In this document: positions 17,247 through 27,081 of the stretch, one piece after another
Numbering within the stretch: position 1 is the stretch's first letter
Layout: every line of letters starts with the position of its first letter
NCBI RefSeq assembly: GCF_001953985.1
Contig: NZ_MBEI01000056.1
Span: 1-64,000 of the forward strand
DNA from: Mycobacterium colombiense
Lineage (GTDB): Bacteria; Actinomycetota; Actinomycetes; Mycobacteriales; Mycobacteriaceae
Length of the DNA stretch: 64,000 nucleotides
Direction of reading: 5' to 3'
Made by a program: the position numbers and the translations under genes
Notes under the pieces: generated by a model
Seen by the model: the letters and a program-made list of their open reading frames with translations, nothing else
What the model was told of the DNA's origin: nothing
Database searches by the model: none

Positions 17247-17448
17247 AGCTAGTGGATCGAAACGGTGTGAAGCAAGCCCGCGCGACAAATATGCTGCCTA
17301 ATGGCCATTTACCGGGGTATCTTGGGCGACGCCCGAGATCGGCTCTTGCACCGTCGGCGACCGGGCGACTATGGTTCGATCGGACAATATCGGACAACTG
17401 TCCACCAGATTGCGTGCCGGGTTGGCCGCGCACAGACGGGAGCGGGAC

Positions 17449-18918
17449 ATGGCCTTGTTGGCCGACGGCGTGAGTGAACTCTTCATCGACGGCAAGCTGT
17501 CGGCTGGCAGCGCCGGCAACTTCCCCACGGTGAACCCGGCGACCGAGGAGGTGCTGGGTGTCGCCGCCAACGCCGACGCCACCGACATGGACCGCGCCAT
17601 CGCCGCCGCGCGGCGCGCCTTTGACGAGACGGACTGGTCGCGCAATACCGAATTGCGGGTGCGCTGCATACGACAGCTGCGCGATGCGATGCGCGAGCAC
17701 ATCGAAGAACTGCGCGACATCACCATCGCCGAGGTCGGCGCCCCCCGGATGCTCACCTCCGCCGCCCAGTTGGAGGGCCCGGTCGGCGACCTGAGCTTCG
17801 CGGCCGACACCGCCGAGTCCTACGAGTGGAACACCGACCTCGGCCAGGCATCGCCGATGGGAATCCCGACCCGACGCACGATCGCGCGGGAGGCCGTCGG
17901 CGTCGTCGGCGCCATCACCCCGTGGAACTTCCCGCACCAGATCAACCTCGCCAAACTGGGTCCCGCGCTGGCCGCCGGCAACACCGTGGTGCTCAAGCCC
18001 GCACCGGACACACCCTGGTGTGCAGCCGTGCTCGGCGAAATCATCGCCGAACAAACCGACTTCCCGCCCGGCGTCGTCAACATCATCACGTCGAACGACC
18101 ACCGGGTGGGGGCGTTGCTCTCGAAAGACCCTCGGGTGGACATGGTTTCGTTCACCGGATCGACCGCAACCGGCCGCAGCGTGATGGGTGATGCCGCCGC
18201 GACCATCAAGCGTGTGTTCCTCGAGCTGGGCGGAAAGTCGGCGTTCGTCGTTCTCGACGATGCCGACCTGGGCGGGGCCTGCTCGATGTCGGCGTTCACC
18301 GCGGCCATGCACGCCGGCCAGGGCTGCGCCATCACCACTCGGCTGGTGGTGCCGCGGGCCCGCTACGACGAGGCCGTCGCCATCGCTGCGGGCACCATGG
18401 GCTCGATCAAGCCCGGCGACCCCGACGACTCCGGAACCGTGTGCGGGCCAGTGATTTCCGCGCGGCAACGGGACCGCGTCCAGAGCTACCTCGATCTGGC
18501 GATCACCGAGGGCGGGACGTTCGCCTGCGGCGGCGGCCGCCCGGCGGACAAAGACCGCGGCTTCTTCATCGAACCCACCGTCATCGCGGGCCTGACCAAC
18601 GACGCGCGGCCCGCCCGGGAGGAGATCTTCGGGCCGGTGCTCACCGTGATCGCCTACGACGGCGAGGACGACGCGCTGCGCATCGCCAACGACTCGCCAT
18701 ATGGCTTGTCCGGCACCGTGTTCAGTGCCGATCCCGAGCGTGCGGCCAACTTCGCCGCGCGGATGCGGGTGGGCACCGTCAATGTCAACGGCGGTGTCTG
18801 GTACTCCGCCGACGCGCCGTTCGGCGGATACAAGCAATCCGGCAACGGACGCGAAATGGGCGTGGCCGGCTTCGAGGAGTACCTGGAAATCAAAACCATT
18901 GCCACAGCTGTGCAGTGA
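17449..18918 (+). CDS. aldA: NAD-dependent aldehyde dehydrogenase AldA
   Basis: A 489-residue ALDH matching Rv0768 in length. Motifs: TPWNFPHQINLAKLGPALAAG, catalytic Glu259 in LELGGKSA, catalytic Cys293 in HAGQGCAITTRL, EEIFGPVL, and the C-terminal PFGGYKQSGNGREMG. It oxidises an aldehyde to the acid with NAD+. It is first of four co-directional genes (aldA, SDR, hydroxyacid dehydrogenase, CMD). An ATG at 17371 is in frame but precedes the family start. It is divergent from the TetR. Confidence 0.95.
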   Translation: MALLADGVSELFIDGKLSAGSAGNFPTVNPATEEVLGVAANADATDMDRAIAAARRAFDETDWSRNTELRVRCIRQLRDAMREHIEELRDITIAEVGAPRMLTSAAQLEGPVGDLSFAADTAESYEWNTDLGQASPMGIPTRRTIAREAVGVVGAITPWNFPHQINLAKLGPALAAGNTVVLKPAPDTPWCAAVLGEIIAEQTDFPPGVVNIITSNDHRVGALLSKDPRVDMVSFTGSTATGRSVMGDAAATIKRVFLELGGKSAFVVLDDADLGGACSMSAFTAAMHAGQGCAITTRLVVPRARYDEAVAIAAGTMGSIKPGDPDDSGTVCGPVISARQRDRVQSYLDLAITEGGTFACGGGRPADKDRGFFIEPTVIAGLTNDARPAREEIFGPVLTVIAYDGEDDALRIANDSPYGLSGTVFSADPERAANFAARMRVGTVNVNGGVWYSADAPFGGYKQSGNGREMGVAGFEEYLEIKTIATAVQ

Positions 18919-18948
18919 CCGCGCCAGATAGGCGACCGAGAGGAAAAC

Positions 18949-19698
18949 ATGCGATTCGAGAATAAAGTCGGCATCGTCACCGGGTCCGGTGGCGGCATCG
19001 GGCAGGCGTACGCCGAGGCGCTGGCCCGCGAGGGCGCGGCGGTGGTGGTCGCCGACATCAACGCCGAGGCCGCCGACGCGGTCGCCAAGCAGATCGTCGC
19101 CGACGGCGGAACCGCCATCAGCATCCCGGTCGACGTGTCCGACCCCGCGTCGGCCAAGGAGATGGCCGACCGCACGCTGGCCGAGTTCGGCGGCATCGAC
19201 TACCTGGTCAACAACGCCGCGATCTTCGGCGGCATGAAGCTCGACTTCTTGCTCACCATCGACCCGGAGTACTACCGCAAGTTCATGAGCGTGAACCTCG
19301 ACGGGGCGCTGTGGTGCACCCGTGCGGTGTACAAGAAGATGGCCAAGCGCGGCGGCGGAGCGATCGTCAACCAGTCATCCACCGCCGCCTGGCTTTACGC
19401 GAACTACTACGCCCTGGCCAAGGTCGGACTCAACGGCCTGACGCAACAACTCTCCCGCGAACTGGGTGGCCAGAATATCCGGATCAACGCGATCGCCCCC
19501 GGCCCCATCGACACCGAGGCCAACCGGACCACCACCCCCAAAGAGATGGTCGACGACATCGTCAAGGGTCTGCCGCTGTCGCGGATGGGCACGCCTGCGG
19601 ATCTGGTCGGCATGTGCCTGTTCCTGCTCTCCGACGAGGCGTCATGGATCACCGGACAGATCTTCAACGTTGACGGCGGGCAGATAATCCGATCATGA
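18949..19698 (+). CDS. Short-chain dehydrogenase/reductase (Rv0769)
   Basis: A 249-residue classical SDR. GSGGGIGQAYAEA is the cofactor loop, NNAAIFGG the central strand, and IVNQSSTAAWLYANYYALAKVGLN holds Ser and Tyr-x3-Lys; the end IFNVDGGQIIRS is typical of the FabG-like class. It lies 30 bases after aldA and its stop overlaps the next start. Likely an alcohol or hydroxyacyl dehydrogenase of the same pathway; the substrate is unknown. Confidence 0.92.
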   Translation: MRFENKVGIVTGSGGGIGQAYAEALAREGAAVVVADINAEAADAVAKQIVADGGTAISIPVDVSDPASAKEMADRTLAEFGGIDYLVNNAAIFGGMKLDFLLTIDPEYYRKFMSVNLDGALWCTRAVYKKMAKRGGGAIVNQSSTAAWLYANYYALAKVGLNGLTQQLSRELGGQNIRINAIAPGPIDTEANRTTTPKEMVDDIVKGLPLSRMGTPADLVGMCLFLLSDEASWITGQIFNVDGGQIIRS

Positions 19699-20552
19699 GT
19701 GACAATCTGAAGCTCGGCTACATCGGGCTGGGCAACATGGGCGCGCCGATGGCCACGAAGATGACCGAATGGCCCGGCGGGGTAACGGTTTACGACATCC
19801 GCACCGAGGCGATGACCCCACTGGCCGAAAAGGGCGCCAGCCTGGCCGACAGCGTCGCCGACGTCGCCGCCGCCGACATCATCCACGTCACCGTGCTCAA
19901 CGACGCCCAGGTGCGTGAGGTGGTCGGCGAGCTGGCGGCCAACGCGAAGTCCGGCACCGTCATCGCGATCCACTCGACCATCAGCGACACCACGGCGGTC
20001 GAGCTCGCGGCCGAACACAAACCGCGGGGCATCCACATCGTCGACGCACCGGTCAGCGGTGGGGCCGCTGCGGCGGCGAAGGGCGAGCTCGCCACGATGG
20101 TGGGCGCCGAGCGTGAGGTCTACGAAAAGATCAAGCCGGCGTTCAAACACTGGGCGGCGATGGTCGTCCACGCCGGCGAGCCGGGCGCAGGAACCCGAAT
20201 GAAGCTGGCGCGCAACATGTTGACGTTCACCTCCTACGCCGCGGCGTGTGAGGCCATGCAGCTCGCCGAGGCGGCAGGGCTGGATCTGCAGGCCCTGGGC
20301 CGGGTGGTCCGCCACACCGACGCGCTCACCAGCGGCCCGGGGGCGATCATGGTCCGTGACAACATGAAAGACATTGAGCCGGACAACTTTCTATACGAGT
20401 CCTTCGTGCACGCCCGCGGCCTGGGGGAGAAGGACTTGAGCCTGGCGCTGGGTCTCGGCGAGGCGGTGTCGGTCGACCTGCCGCTCGCCCAGTTGGCCTA
20501 CCAGCGGTTGGCCGCGAGCCTTGGAGTTCCGCACACAGAGAAAGAGGCGTGA
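19695..20552 (+). CDS. 3-hydroxyisobutyrate dehydrogenase-like protein (Rv0770)
   Basis: A 285-residue beta-hydroxyacid dehydrogenase. The N-terminal Rossmann motif is YIGLGNMGAPMA, the substrate loop DAPVSGGAAAAAKGEL, and the catalytic Lys lies in GTRMKLARNML. It oxidises 3-hydroxy acids or related semialdehydes with NAD(P). ATG 19695 overlaps the SDR stop (ATGA), and its own stop overlaps the CMD start, indicating coupled translation. Confidence 0.92.
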   Translation: MSDNLKLGYIGLGNMGAPMATKMTEWPGGVTVYDIRTEAMTPLAEKGASLADSVADVAAADIIHVTVLNDAQVREVVGELAANAKSGTVIAIHSTISDTTAVELAAEHKPRGIHIVDAPVSGGAAAAAKGELATMVGAEREVYEKIKPAFKHWAAMVVHAGEPGAGTRMKLARNMLTFTSYAAACEAMQLAEAAGLDLQALGRVVRHTDALTSGPGAIMVRDNMKDIEPDNFLYESFVHARGLGEKDLSLALGLGEAVSVDLPLAQLAYQRLAASLGVPHTEKEA

Positions 20553-20980
20553 TGGACGAGCTGCGCAGCAAGGGTCTCGCGAAGATGAATGAGGTCTACG
20601 GCTGGGAGATGCCCAACATCGAAGGCGACGCGTACTTCGATCTGACCGTGGACCACCTGTTCGGCAGCATCTGGACGCGACCGGGATTGTCGATGCGCGA
20701 CAAGCGCATCATGACACTGACGGCGGTGACCGCGATCGGAAACCGCGACCTGGCCGAGATCCAAATCAACGCCGCACTTCTCAACGGCGAGCTCACCGAG
20801 ACCGAGCTGAAGGAGATGGCCGTCTTCCTCACCCACTACCTGGGCTTCCCGCTGGGTTCGGCGCTCAACGGCGCGGTCGACGCCGTCGTCGCCAAGCGCA
20901 AGAAGGCCGCGGCGAAGGGTTCCAGTGAGGACAAGAAGGCCAACGTGGATGCCGCGTTGAAGATGCACTCGGGCGAGTGA
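20552..20980 (+). CDS. Carboxymuconolactone decarboxylase-family protein (Rv0771)
   Basis: A 142-residue protein of the CMD fold. The conserved MRDKRIMTLTAVTAIGNRDLAEIQINAAL segment is present, and the AhpD-type Cys-x2-Cys is absent, so it is not a peroxidase of that class. ATG 20552 is preferred over GTG 20549, with GAGG upstream. It is last in the aldA operon. The family name implies ring-opening lactone chemistry, but no evidence for that substrate is visible. Confidence 0.88.
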   Translation: MDELRSKGLAKMNEVYGWEMPNIEGDAYFDLTVDHLFGSIWTRPGLSMRDKRIMTLTAVTAIGNRDLAEIQINAALLNGELTETELKEMAVFLTHYLGFPLGSALNGAVDAVVAKRKKAAAKGSSEDKKANVDAALKMHSGE

Positions 20981-20990
20981 TCCACCAATC

Positions 20991-22076
20991 TCAGTACGGC
21001 TGAACGCCTTCGGGCATCACGTACTCGGAGATCGGCCCGGCGATTCCGTTGATCGTCGTTCCGCCGTTGATGATGCCCGGCGCCATCTCCAGCATGTTGT
21101 GCGGGAATCCGAACCGCGGCTTGGTCAGCGCGTCGAGCCGCGCCAGCTCGTCGGCGCTCAGATTCACGTCGACGGCCCGGACGTTGTCCTCGAGCTGGGA
21201 GAGCCGGCGCGCCCCGATGATGACGGACGAGACGGCGGGCTGCGCGCGCACCCAGGCCAGCGCCACGCTGGCGACGTTGGTTTCGTGCGCCTTGGCGATG
21301 GCCTCGAGTTCGTCGATGACGGTGTAGGTCTTCTCGTTGAGAAAAGCATCGACCATGGCGCCGCGGTCGGCGTTGTGCCGGCCGCCGCTGGCGCGGGTGT
21401 ACTTGCCGCTGAGGACGCCGCCCTTCAACGGTGACCATGGCGTGATGCCGAGGCCGAATTCGGAAGCCATCGGCGCCAGGTCCTGTTCGATGGCGCGTTC
21501 CAGGAGCGAGTACTCGACCTGCAGCCCGACGAACGACGACCAGCCGCGGAACTGGGCGATGAGGTTGGCCTGCGCGATCTTCCACGCCGGGGTGTCCGAA
21601 ACCCCGATGTAGCGCACCTTGCCGGACCGCACCAGGTCCTCGAGCGCCGCCATGGTCTCCTCGATGGGGGTGTTGGAGTCCCAAATGTGCAGCCAGTACA
21701 GGTCGATGTAGTCGGTTTGCAAGCGCCGCAACGAGTTTTCGCAGGCGTTGATCAGTGACTTGCGGCCCGAGCCGCCGCCGTTGGGATCACCCGGGTACAG
21801 GTTGCCGCTGAACTTGGTCGCGATCGCCAGTCGATCGCGGCGCGCGGGGTGGCGCCCGATATGGTCGCCGATGATCTTCTCGGAGTGGCTTCGGGTGTAG
21901 AAGTTGGCGGTGTCGATGAAGTTACCGCCGAGCTCGAGGTATCGATCGATGATCTGTTGGGACTCTTCCACACTGGTGCCCCAGCCGAGGTCTTCGCCGA
22001 ACGTCATGGCGCCCAGGCACAGCGGACTGACGCGCAGACCGGATCGTCCGAGTGTCACGTATTGATCCAGCGGCAT
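20991..22076 (-). CDS. Aldo/keto reductase
   Basis: A 361-residue AKR of the AKR11/12-like group. LCLGAMTFG opens the barrel, FIDTANFYTRSHSE supplies the catalytic Asp and Tyr, IATKFSG the Lys, YIDLYWLHIWD the His, and the cofactor end is SSVIIGARRLSQLEDN. It reduces carbonyls with NADPH. It is divergent from a MarR gene with operator-like repeats between them, so it is probably that regulator's target. It is inserted between the Rv0771 and purD orthologues relative to H37Rv. A GTG at 22085 is also possible as start. Confidence 0.88.
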   Translation of the reverse strand: MPLDQYVTLGRSGLRVSPLCLGAMTFGEDLGWGTSVEESQQIIDRYLELGGNFIDTANFYTRSHSEKIIGDHIGRHPARRDRLAIATKFSGNLYPGDPNGGGSGRKSLINACENSLRRLQTDYIDLYWLHIWDSNTPIEETMAALEDLVRSGKVRYIGVSDTPAWKIAQANLIAQFRGWSSFVGLQVEYSLLERAIEQDLAPMASEFGLGITPWSPLKGGVLSGKYTRASGGRHNADRGAMVDAFLNEKTYTVIDELEAIAKAHETNVASVALAWVRAQPAVSSVIIGARRLSQLEDNVRAVDVNLSADELARLDALTKPRFGFPHNMLEMAPGIINGGTTINGIAGPISEYVMPEGVQPY

Positions 22077-22103
22077 GAGGCCCACTCCCTGGTAGATTGT
22101 TCG

Positions 22104-22144
22104 GTTATGAGGTTGTTCATAACAAAACTAGTTCATAGCTGAAC
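22104..22144. promoter_or_regulatory. Twin operators for the MarR/AKR pair
   Basis: Two perfect inverted repeats lie in the 83-base divergent gap: GTTATGA-N6-TCATAAC (22104-22123) and GTTCA-TAGC-TGAAC (22131-22144). They also share the direct repeat GTTCATA(A/G)C. The likely binder is the adjacent MarR protein. Confidence 0.6.
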
Positions 22145-22159
22145 GATCTGGCAAGCCGA

Positions 22160-22567
22160 ATGTCTGCAGTCGATGCGGCCAAGATCTGGTCACTGAACTA
22201 CCGGGTGCTGCTCTCGGTCATCGCGTGCGCCGAGGCCGATATCTGCGCGCTGGGTCTCGAGTCCAAGGAACTGTTTCTGCTCGCCGAGATCGACGAGCAT
22301 CCCTATCCGGCCGAACTGGCCGCAACGCTGAGCATGCCCAAGGCGACGGTGACGCTGTACCTGAAGCGGCTCGAGGCCGCGGGGTTCGTGAGCCGCGAGA
22401 TCGACCCGTGCGATCTGCGTCGCCACCGGCTGCTGCTCACCCCGGCCGGACGCCAGGCCGCCAGGAAGGGCCTGACCCTGCTCTCCGATGAATTCGACAA
22501 GCGACTCGGACGCCTCACCGTCGCGCAGCGCAACGACCTCAGGGCGCTGCTGGAAAAAATCGTCTGA
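22160..22567 (+). CDS. MarR-family transcriptional regulator
   Basis: A 135-residue winged-helix protein: PAELAATLSMPKATVTLYLKRLEAAGFV is the HTH, SREIDPCDLRRHRLLLTPAGRQ the wing. It starts 84 bases from the divergent AKR and is preceded by two palindromes. It probably represses the AKR and itself and may respond to a reactive carbonyl or phenolic compound. A Cys sits in the wing (DPCDLRR), which could be redox-sensitive; that is inference. Confidence 0.85.
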   Translation: MSAVDAAKIWSLNYRVLLSVIACAEADICALGLESKELFLLAEIDEHPYPAELAATLSMPKATVTLYLKRLEAAGFVSREIDPCDLRRHRLLLTPAGRQAARKGLTLLSDEFDKRLGRLTVAQRNDLRALLEKIV

Positions 22568-22617
22568 ATCTGGGGACGGTGGGCGTGGGCCGTTTGACCG
22601 GGCTAGTCTGACGAGTC

Positions 22618-23886
22618 GTGCGCGTCCTGGTGATTGGTTCCGGTGCCCGTGAACATGCGTTGCTGCTGGCGCTTCGCAAAGACCCCGAGGTCACGGGGCT
22701 GGCGATCGCTCCCGGCAACGCCGGCACCGCGCGGCTGGCCGACCAGCACGACGTCGATGTCACCTCGGCCGACGACGTCGTCGCCCTGGCGCGCGAGGTC
22801 CGCGCCGACCTGGTGGTGATCGGTCCCGAGGTGCCGCTGGTCCTCGGGGTGGCCGACGCGGTGCGGGCCGCGGGCATCGCCTGCTTCGGTCCCAGCAAGG
22901 ACGCCGCCCGCATCGAAGGCTCCAAGGCTTTCGCCAAAGAGGTCATGGCCGCGGCCGGGGTGCGCACCGCGACCAGTGAAATCGTCGATACCCCCGCGCA
23001 TTTAGACGCCGCCCTGGACCGGTTCGGGCCGCCGGCCGGGGATGCGGCCTGGGTGGTGAAGGACGACCGCCTGGCCGCCGGTAAGGGCGTGGTGGTGACC
23101 GCGGATCGCGGTGTCGCACGCGCGCACGCGGCCGGGCTGCTCGAGGCGGGGCACCCGGTGCTGCTGGAGTCCTACCTGGACGGGCCGGAGGTGTCGCTGT
23201 TCTGCGTCGTCGACGGCGCAACCGTGGTGCCGCTGCTGCCGGCGCAGGACTTCAAGCGTGTCGGCGACGGCGACAGCGGGCCCAACACCGGCGGCATGGG
23301 CGCCTACGCGCCGGTCCCGTGGCTTCCCGACGAGGTGTATCGCGACGTGGTCAGCAACATCGTCGAACCGGTTGCGGCTGAGATGGTTGCGCGCGACAGC
23401 TCGTTCAGTGGATTGCTGTATGCCGGGCTCGCGATCACCGCGAACGGGCCCGCGGTGGTCGAATTCAATTGTCGCTTCGGCGATCCCGAGACCCAAGCGG
23501 TGCTGGCGCTGCTGGAATCGCCGCTGGGCCAGCTGTTGCACGCGGCGGCCAGCGGCACCTTGGCGGACTTCGGCGAGCTGCGCTGGCACGACGGCGCGGC
23601 CGTGACGGTGGTGGTGGCGGCGGAGAGCTATCCCGGACGCCCCCGCGTGGGAGACGTCATCGTCGGCTCGGAAGCCGACGGGGTACTGCACGCCGGAACG
23701 GCGCGGCGCGACGACGGCGAGATCGTCTCGTCGGGTGGCCGGGTGCTGTCGGTGGTGGGCACCGGCGCCGACCTGACGGCCGCCCGGGCCCAAGCCTACG
23801 AGGTCGTGCGCTCAATTCGCCTGCCGGGCAGCCATTTCCGCAGCGACATCGCCGAGCTGGCGGCCGACGGGAAGATCCGCATCTAG
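22618..23886 (+). CDS. purD: Phosphoribosylamine-glycine ligase (GAR synthetase)
   Basis: A 422-residue ATP-grasp enzyme equal in length to Rv0772. It starts at GTG 22618 ([19 protein letters not shown]). Motifs: [21 protein letters not shown], the ATP loop with [21 protein letters not shown], and [11 protein letters not shown] for Mg2+. It makes glycinamide ribonucleotide from phosphoribosylamine, glycine and ATP in the second purine step. Its stop codon shares CTAG with the stop of the convergent ggtA. Confidence 0.97.
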   Translation: MRVLVIGSGAREHALLLALRKDPEVTGLAIAPGNAGTARLADQHDVDVTSADDVVALAREVRADLVVIGPEVPLVLGVADAVRAAGIACFGPSKDAARIEGSKAFAKEVMAAAGVRTATSEIVDTPAHLDAALDRFGPPAGDAAWVVKDDRLAAGKGVVVTADRGVARAHAAGLLEAGHPVLLESYLDGPEVSLFCVVDGATVVPLLPAQDFKRVGDGDSGPNTGGMGAYAPVPWLPDEVYRDVVSNIVEPVAAEMVARDSSFSGLLYAGLAITANGPAVVEFNCRFGDPETQAVLALLESPLGQLLHAAASGTLADFGELRWHDGAAVTVVVAAESYPGRPRVGDVIVGSEADGVLHAGTARRDDGEIVSSGGRVLSVVGTGADLTAARAQAYEVVRSIRLPGSHFRSDIAELAADGKIRI

Positions 23887-25466
23887 AAGGCGGCGGCCTG
23901 ACCGTCCCGGCGCGGATCGCTGGCCGCGAAGTAGCCGCCCTCGAGGCGCCAGATCGCCTGGCAGCTGCCGAATTGGTTATAGTCGTCGACGGCAACCAGA
24001 TCGTGTCCGCGCCGGCGCAATTCGTCCAGCGTCGAATCCGGGAAACCCTTCTCGCAGCTGACCTGCATACCATCGACCCACCGGAACCGTGGGCCGTCAC
24101 ATGCCGCCTGAGGATTCTGCCCGTGGTCGGCGATGCGCACCATCACCTGCACGTGACCCTGGGGCTGCATCGTTCCGCCCATCACCCCGAAGCTCATGAC
24201 CGGTGCGCCGTCTTTGGTGACAAATCCCGGGATGATGGTGTGGTAGGGACGCTTGTTCGGGGCCACGGTGTTCGGATGTCCAGGGGAGGCAACGAAATTC
24301 GCGCCCCGGTTCTGCAGGGAGATCCCGGTGCCTGGGACCACCACGCCCGAACCGAAACCCATGTAGTTCGACTGGATCATCGACACCATCATCCCCGCGG
24401 CGTCGGCCGCGGTGAGGTAGACGGTTCCGCCCGCCGCGGCCCCGGCGGATGCCGGCTTGGCCCGCTCGCGGTCGATCAGTCCCGCGCGGTGCTTCAGGTA
24501 CTCGTCGTCCAACAGGCGTTCCGGCCCCAGCTGCATGTGTTCGATGTCGCCGACATGGGCCTGGGCGTCGGCGAACGCCAGCTTCACCGCTTCGATCTGC
24601 AGATGCACGCTGTCGGCGGAATCCGCTGGCAGCGAGGCCATGTCGAAATGCTCGAGGATGCCCAGGGCGATCAGCGCGACGATGCCCTGCCCGTTGGGCG
24701 GGATCTCGTGCACCGTGTACCCGCGGTAGCCGCCGTCGACCGTGCCCACCCAATCGGCACGATGAGCCGCCAGGTCAGTGGCCCGCATGGCGCCGTCGTT
24801 GCCCAGCGCGTGCGCCTCGAGCCTGGCGGCCAGTTCCCCACGGTAGAACGCCTCGCCGTTGGTCGCGGCGATCGTCTCGAGCGTCGCGGCATGATCCGGC
24901 AAGCTGAAACGCTCACCCGGTTTCGGCGCCCGCCCGCCGGGCAGAAACGCCGGGGCGAAACCGGGCTGGCTTTCAAAGAGCGGCACCTGGGCCGCCCATT
25001 GCTCCGCGACGGTCGGCGAGACCGGAAAGCCGTTGCGGCCGTATGATATTGCGGGTTCGAAGAGCCGCTCGAACGGCAGCTTGCCGAACTTGGCATGCAG
25101 TTCGGTCCACGCCGACACCGCGCCGGGTACGGTCACCGAGTTCCAGCCCAGGACGGGAACGCCGTTGCCGCCGAAGTATTCCGGCGTCCACGCTGCGGGC
25201 GAGCGGCCCGAGGCGTTCAGTCCGTGCAGTTGCTTGCCGTCCCACACGATGGCGAAGGCATCCGAACCGATGCCATTGGACACCGGCTCCACGATCGTCA
25301 GGGTGATGGCGGTGGCGATGGCCGCGTCCACCGCGCTGCCGCCCTGCGCGAGCATCCGTAGGCCCGCCTGGGCGGCGAGCGGTTGCGATGTGCACACAAC
25401 GTTTTCCGCCAGGATGGGCTTGCGTGGCCAGGCGTACGGGAGGTTCCAGTCGAAAGGTGCGGTCAC
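23883..25466 (-). CDS. ggtA: Gamma-glutamyltransferase-family protein GgtA
   Basis: A 527-residue Ntn-hydrolase of the GGT/cephalosporin acylase group, matching Rv0773c. [14 protein letters not shown] is the N-terminal signature. The nucleophile Thr348 in [13 protein letters not shown] marks the autocleavage point between large and small subunits, and [14 protein letters not shown] is conserved. No signal peptide is seen, so it is probably cytoplasmic. The substrate (gamma-glutamyl compounds or a relative) is not determinable. Confidence 0.92.
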   Translation of the reverse strand: MTAPFDWNLPYAWPRKPILAENVVCTSQPLAAQAGLRMLAQGGSAVDAAIATAITLTIVEPVSNGIGSDAFAIVWDGKQLHGLNASGRSPAAWTPEYFGGNGVPVLGWNSVTVPGAVSAWTELHAKFGKLPFERLFEPAISYGRNGFPVSPTVAEQWAAQVPLFESQPGFAPAFLPGGRAPKPGERFSLPDHAATLETIAATNGEAFYRGELAARLEAHALGNDGAMRATDLAAHRADWVGTVDGGYRGYTVHEIPPNGQGIVALIALGILEHFDMASLPADSADSVHLQIEAVKLAFADAQAHVGDIEHMQLGPERLLDDEYLKHRAGLIDRERAKPASAGAAAGGTVYLTAADAAGMMVSMIQSNYMGFGSGVVVPGTGISLQNRGANFVASPGHPNTVAPNKRPYHTIIPGFVTKDGAPVMSFGVMGGTMQPQGHVQVMVRIADHGQNPQAACDGPRFRWVDGMQVSCEKGFPDSTLDELRRRGHDLVAVDDYNQFGSCQAIWRLEGGYFAASDPRRDGQAAAF

Positions 25467-25484
25467 CTCCGCGAGCGTAACTCG

Positions 25485-26399
25485 TCACGCCGTCAGCAGC
25501 GGTGCCATCCAGGTGAGCTCGGCGGGCAACTGCGAGCTCCAAAATGCCCCGTCGTGGCCACCGGGCGAGAAGCCACCGGCCGGCGGATTGGGCAGTTGCG
25601 CGATGAATTGCTTTGTCGCGGCGTAAAAGGGATCGCTGTCGCCGCAATCGATCCGGATGGGGATCGAGGCCAGGGCGGGCATGCCGAACACGGAGTTCGC
25701 CGCGAAGTCGTCCGGCCCGTCGAAGGCTCCGGGCGCGGCCGCACCCGAGGACATCCACAGCGCCGGGCTTACCGCGCAGATCGCCGCGGTGCGGGCCGGT
25801 CCCAGCCGGCCGCCCAGCAGCAATGCGCCGTAGCCGCCCATCGACCAGCCCAGGAACGCCACCCGTGAAGTGTCCAGATTCTGGTTGCCCAGCATCGGGA
25901 TGAGCTCGTCGAGCACCATGGCGCCACTGTCCTCACCGGACGACCGCTTGTGCCAATAGCCGCCACCGCCGTCGACGGCGACCACGGCGAACGGTGGCAG
26001 TCCGGCATCGACGGCCTGCGCCAGACCGTGTTCTACGCCGCCCGCCATCACGGTGGACGCGTCACTGCCCTTGCCGTGCAGCGCGATCACGGGGCGCAGC
26101 GGCTTCGTCTGGCCCGGTGGACGCGCGATCGCCCAGCTGGTGTTCACCCCACCGCGCGCGGCGGAGAGGAAGGAACCGGTCACCATCGTCGGCGCGGCCG
26201 CCGCCGGGGGAGCCGGGTCGCGGGGCGGGTTTGGCGGCGGCGCCAACGGCATACCTGTACTGGCGGTTGATCCCGGCATCGCGTGAGATGTGCGGGGATC
26301 TAACAGGATGTCGAGCCCGTAGGCACCCACCGCCCCCATAGCCGCGCTGGCGCCGAGGCCAAGCAGGGCGCGTCGGCTCAAGTCGGGCATGCGGGCCAT
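25485..26399 (-). CDS. Exported alpha/beta-hydrolase esterase (Rv0774c)
   Basis: A 304-residue protein. The N-terminus LSRRALLGLGASAAMGAVGA is a Tat-like signal; a Pro/Ala linker leads to an esterase domain of the EstA/FrmB type with ALHGKGSDAS, nucleophile elbow GWSMGG, Asp in RIDCGDSDPF and His in GGHDGAFW. It should hydrolyse esters outside the membrane. It matches Rv0774c. ATG 26399 and ATG 26390 are both possible; 26399 has AGGG close upstream. It is divergent from a TetR gene 64 bases away. Confidence 0.87.
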   Translation of the reverse strand: MARMPDLSRRALLGLGASAAMGAVGAYGLDILLDPRTSHAMPGSTASTGMPLAPPPNPPRDPAPPAAAAPTMVTGSFLSAARGGVNTSWAIARPPGQTKPLRPVIALHGKGSDASTVMAGGVEHGLAQAVDAGLPPFAVVAVDGGGGYWHKRSSGEDSGAMVLDELIPMLGNQNLDTSRVAFLGWSMGGYGALLLGGRLGPARTAAICAVSPALWMSSGAAAPGAFDGPDDFAANSVFGMPALASIPIRIDCGDSDPFYAATKQFIAQLPNPPAGGFSPGGHDGAFWSSQLPAELTWMAPLLTA

Positions 26400-26463
26400 T
26401 ATGCCCTGGCCGTTTGGCCGAAATGGCAATGCAGTACCACTTTTGCTGGCACGATGGCTACTC

Positions 26464-27081
26464 GTGACTGCAGCGGTTACTCCAAAAGGAGAACGTCGGC
26501 GGTACGCGCTCGTCAGCGCCGCCGCCGAGCTGCTGTCCGAGGGCGGCTTCGAAGCGGTGCGGCACCGGGCGGTTGCTCGGCGGGCCGGATTGCCGCTGGC
26601 GTCCACCACTTATTACTTTTCCTCCCTAGACGATCTGATCGCGCGCGCCGTCGAACACATCGCGATGATCGAGGTGGCGCAGTTGCGGTCGCGGGTCAGC
26701 GGCTTGTCGCGGCGGCGTCGGGGACCGGAGACCATCGCCGAGGTGCTGGCCGATCTGCTCGTGGGCGACGTGTCCGGCCCGGGCCGAACCGATCAGCTGA
26801 TCTCGCGGTACGAGCGGCACATCGCGTGCACCCGGCTGCCCGCGCTGCAGGAGACCATGCGCCGCAGCCTGCGCCAGCGCGCCGAGGCGATCGCCGAGGC
26901 CATCGAGCGCTCGGGCCGTTCGGTGCACATCGAACTGGTGTGCACGTTGATCTGCGCGGTCGACGGTTCGGTGGTGTCGGCCCTGGTGGAGGGTCGGGAT
27001 CCGCGCGCCGCCGCGCAAGGCGCGGTGGTGGACCTCATCGAGGTGCTCGCGCCCATCGATCAGCGGCCCGTGCAGATCTGA
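26464..27081 (+). CDS. TetR-family regulator (Rv0775)
   Basis: A 205-residue protein from GTG 26464. The HTH is AVRHRAVARRAGLPLASTTYYFSSLDDLIARAV. The ligand domain has DLLVGDVSGPGRTDQLISRYER, as in Rv0775. It is divergent from the exported esterase, its possible target. Its 3' end overlaps the convergent DUF429 gene by 22 bases. Confidence 0.9.
   Translation: MTAAVTPKGERRRYALVSAAAELLSEGGFEAVRHRAVARRAGLPLASTTYYFSSLDDLIARAVEHIAMIEVAQLRSRVSGLSRRRRGPETIAEVLADLLVGDVSGPGRTDQLISRYERHIACTRLPALQETMRRSLRQRAEAIAEAIERSGRSVHIELVCTLICAVDGSVVSALVEGRDPRAAAQGAVVDLIEVLAPIDQRPVQI

Noticed and set aside
17218..18837. 539-codon minus-strand frame opposite aldA
   Set aside because: AldA on the plus strand is complete with catalytic Glu and Cys; the antisense frame has no motif.
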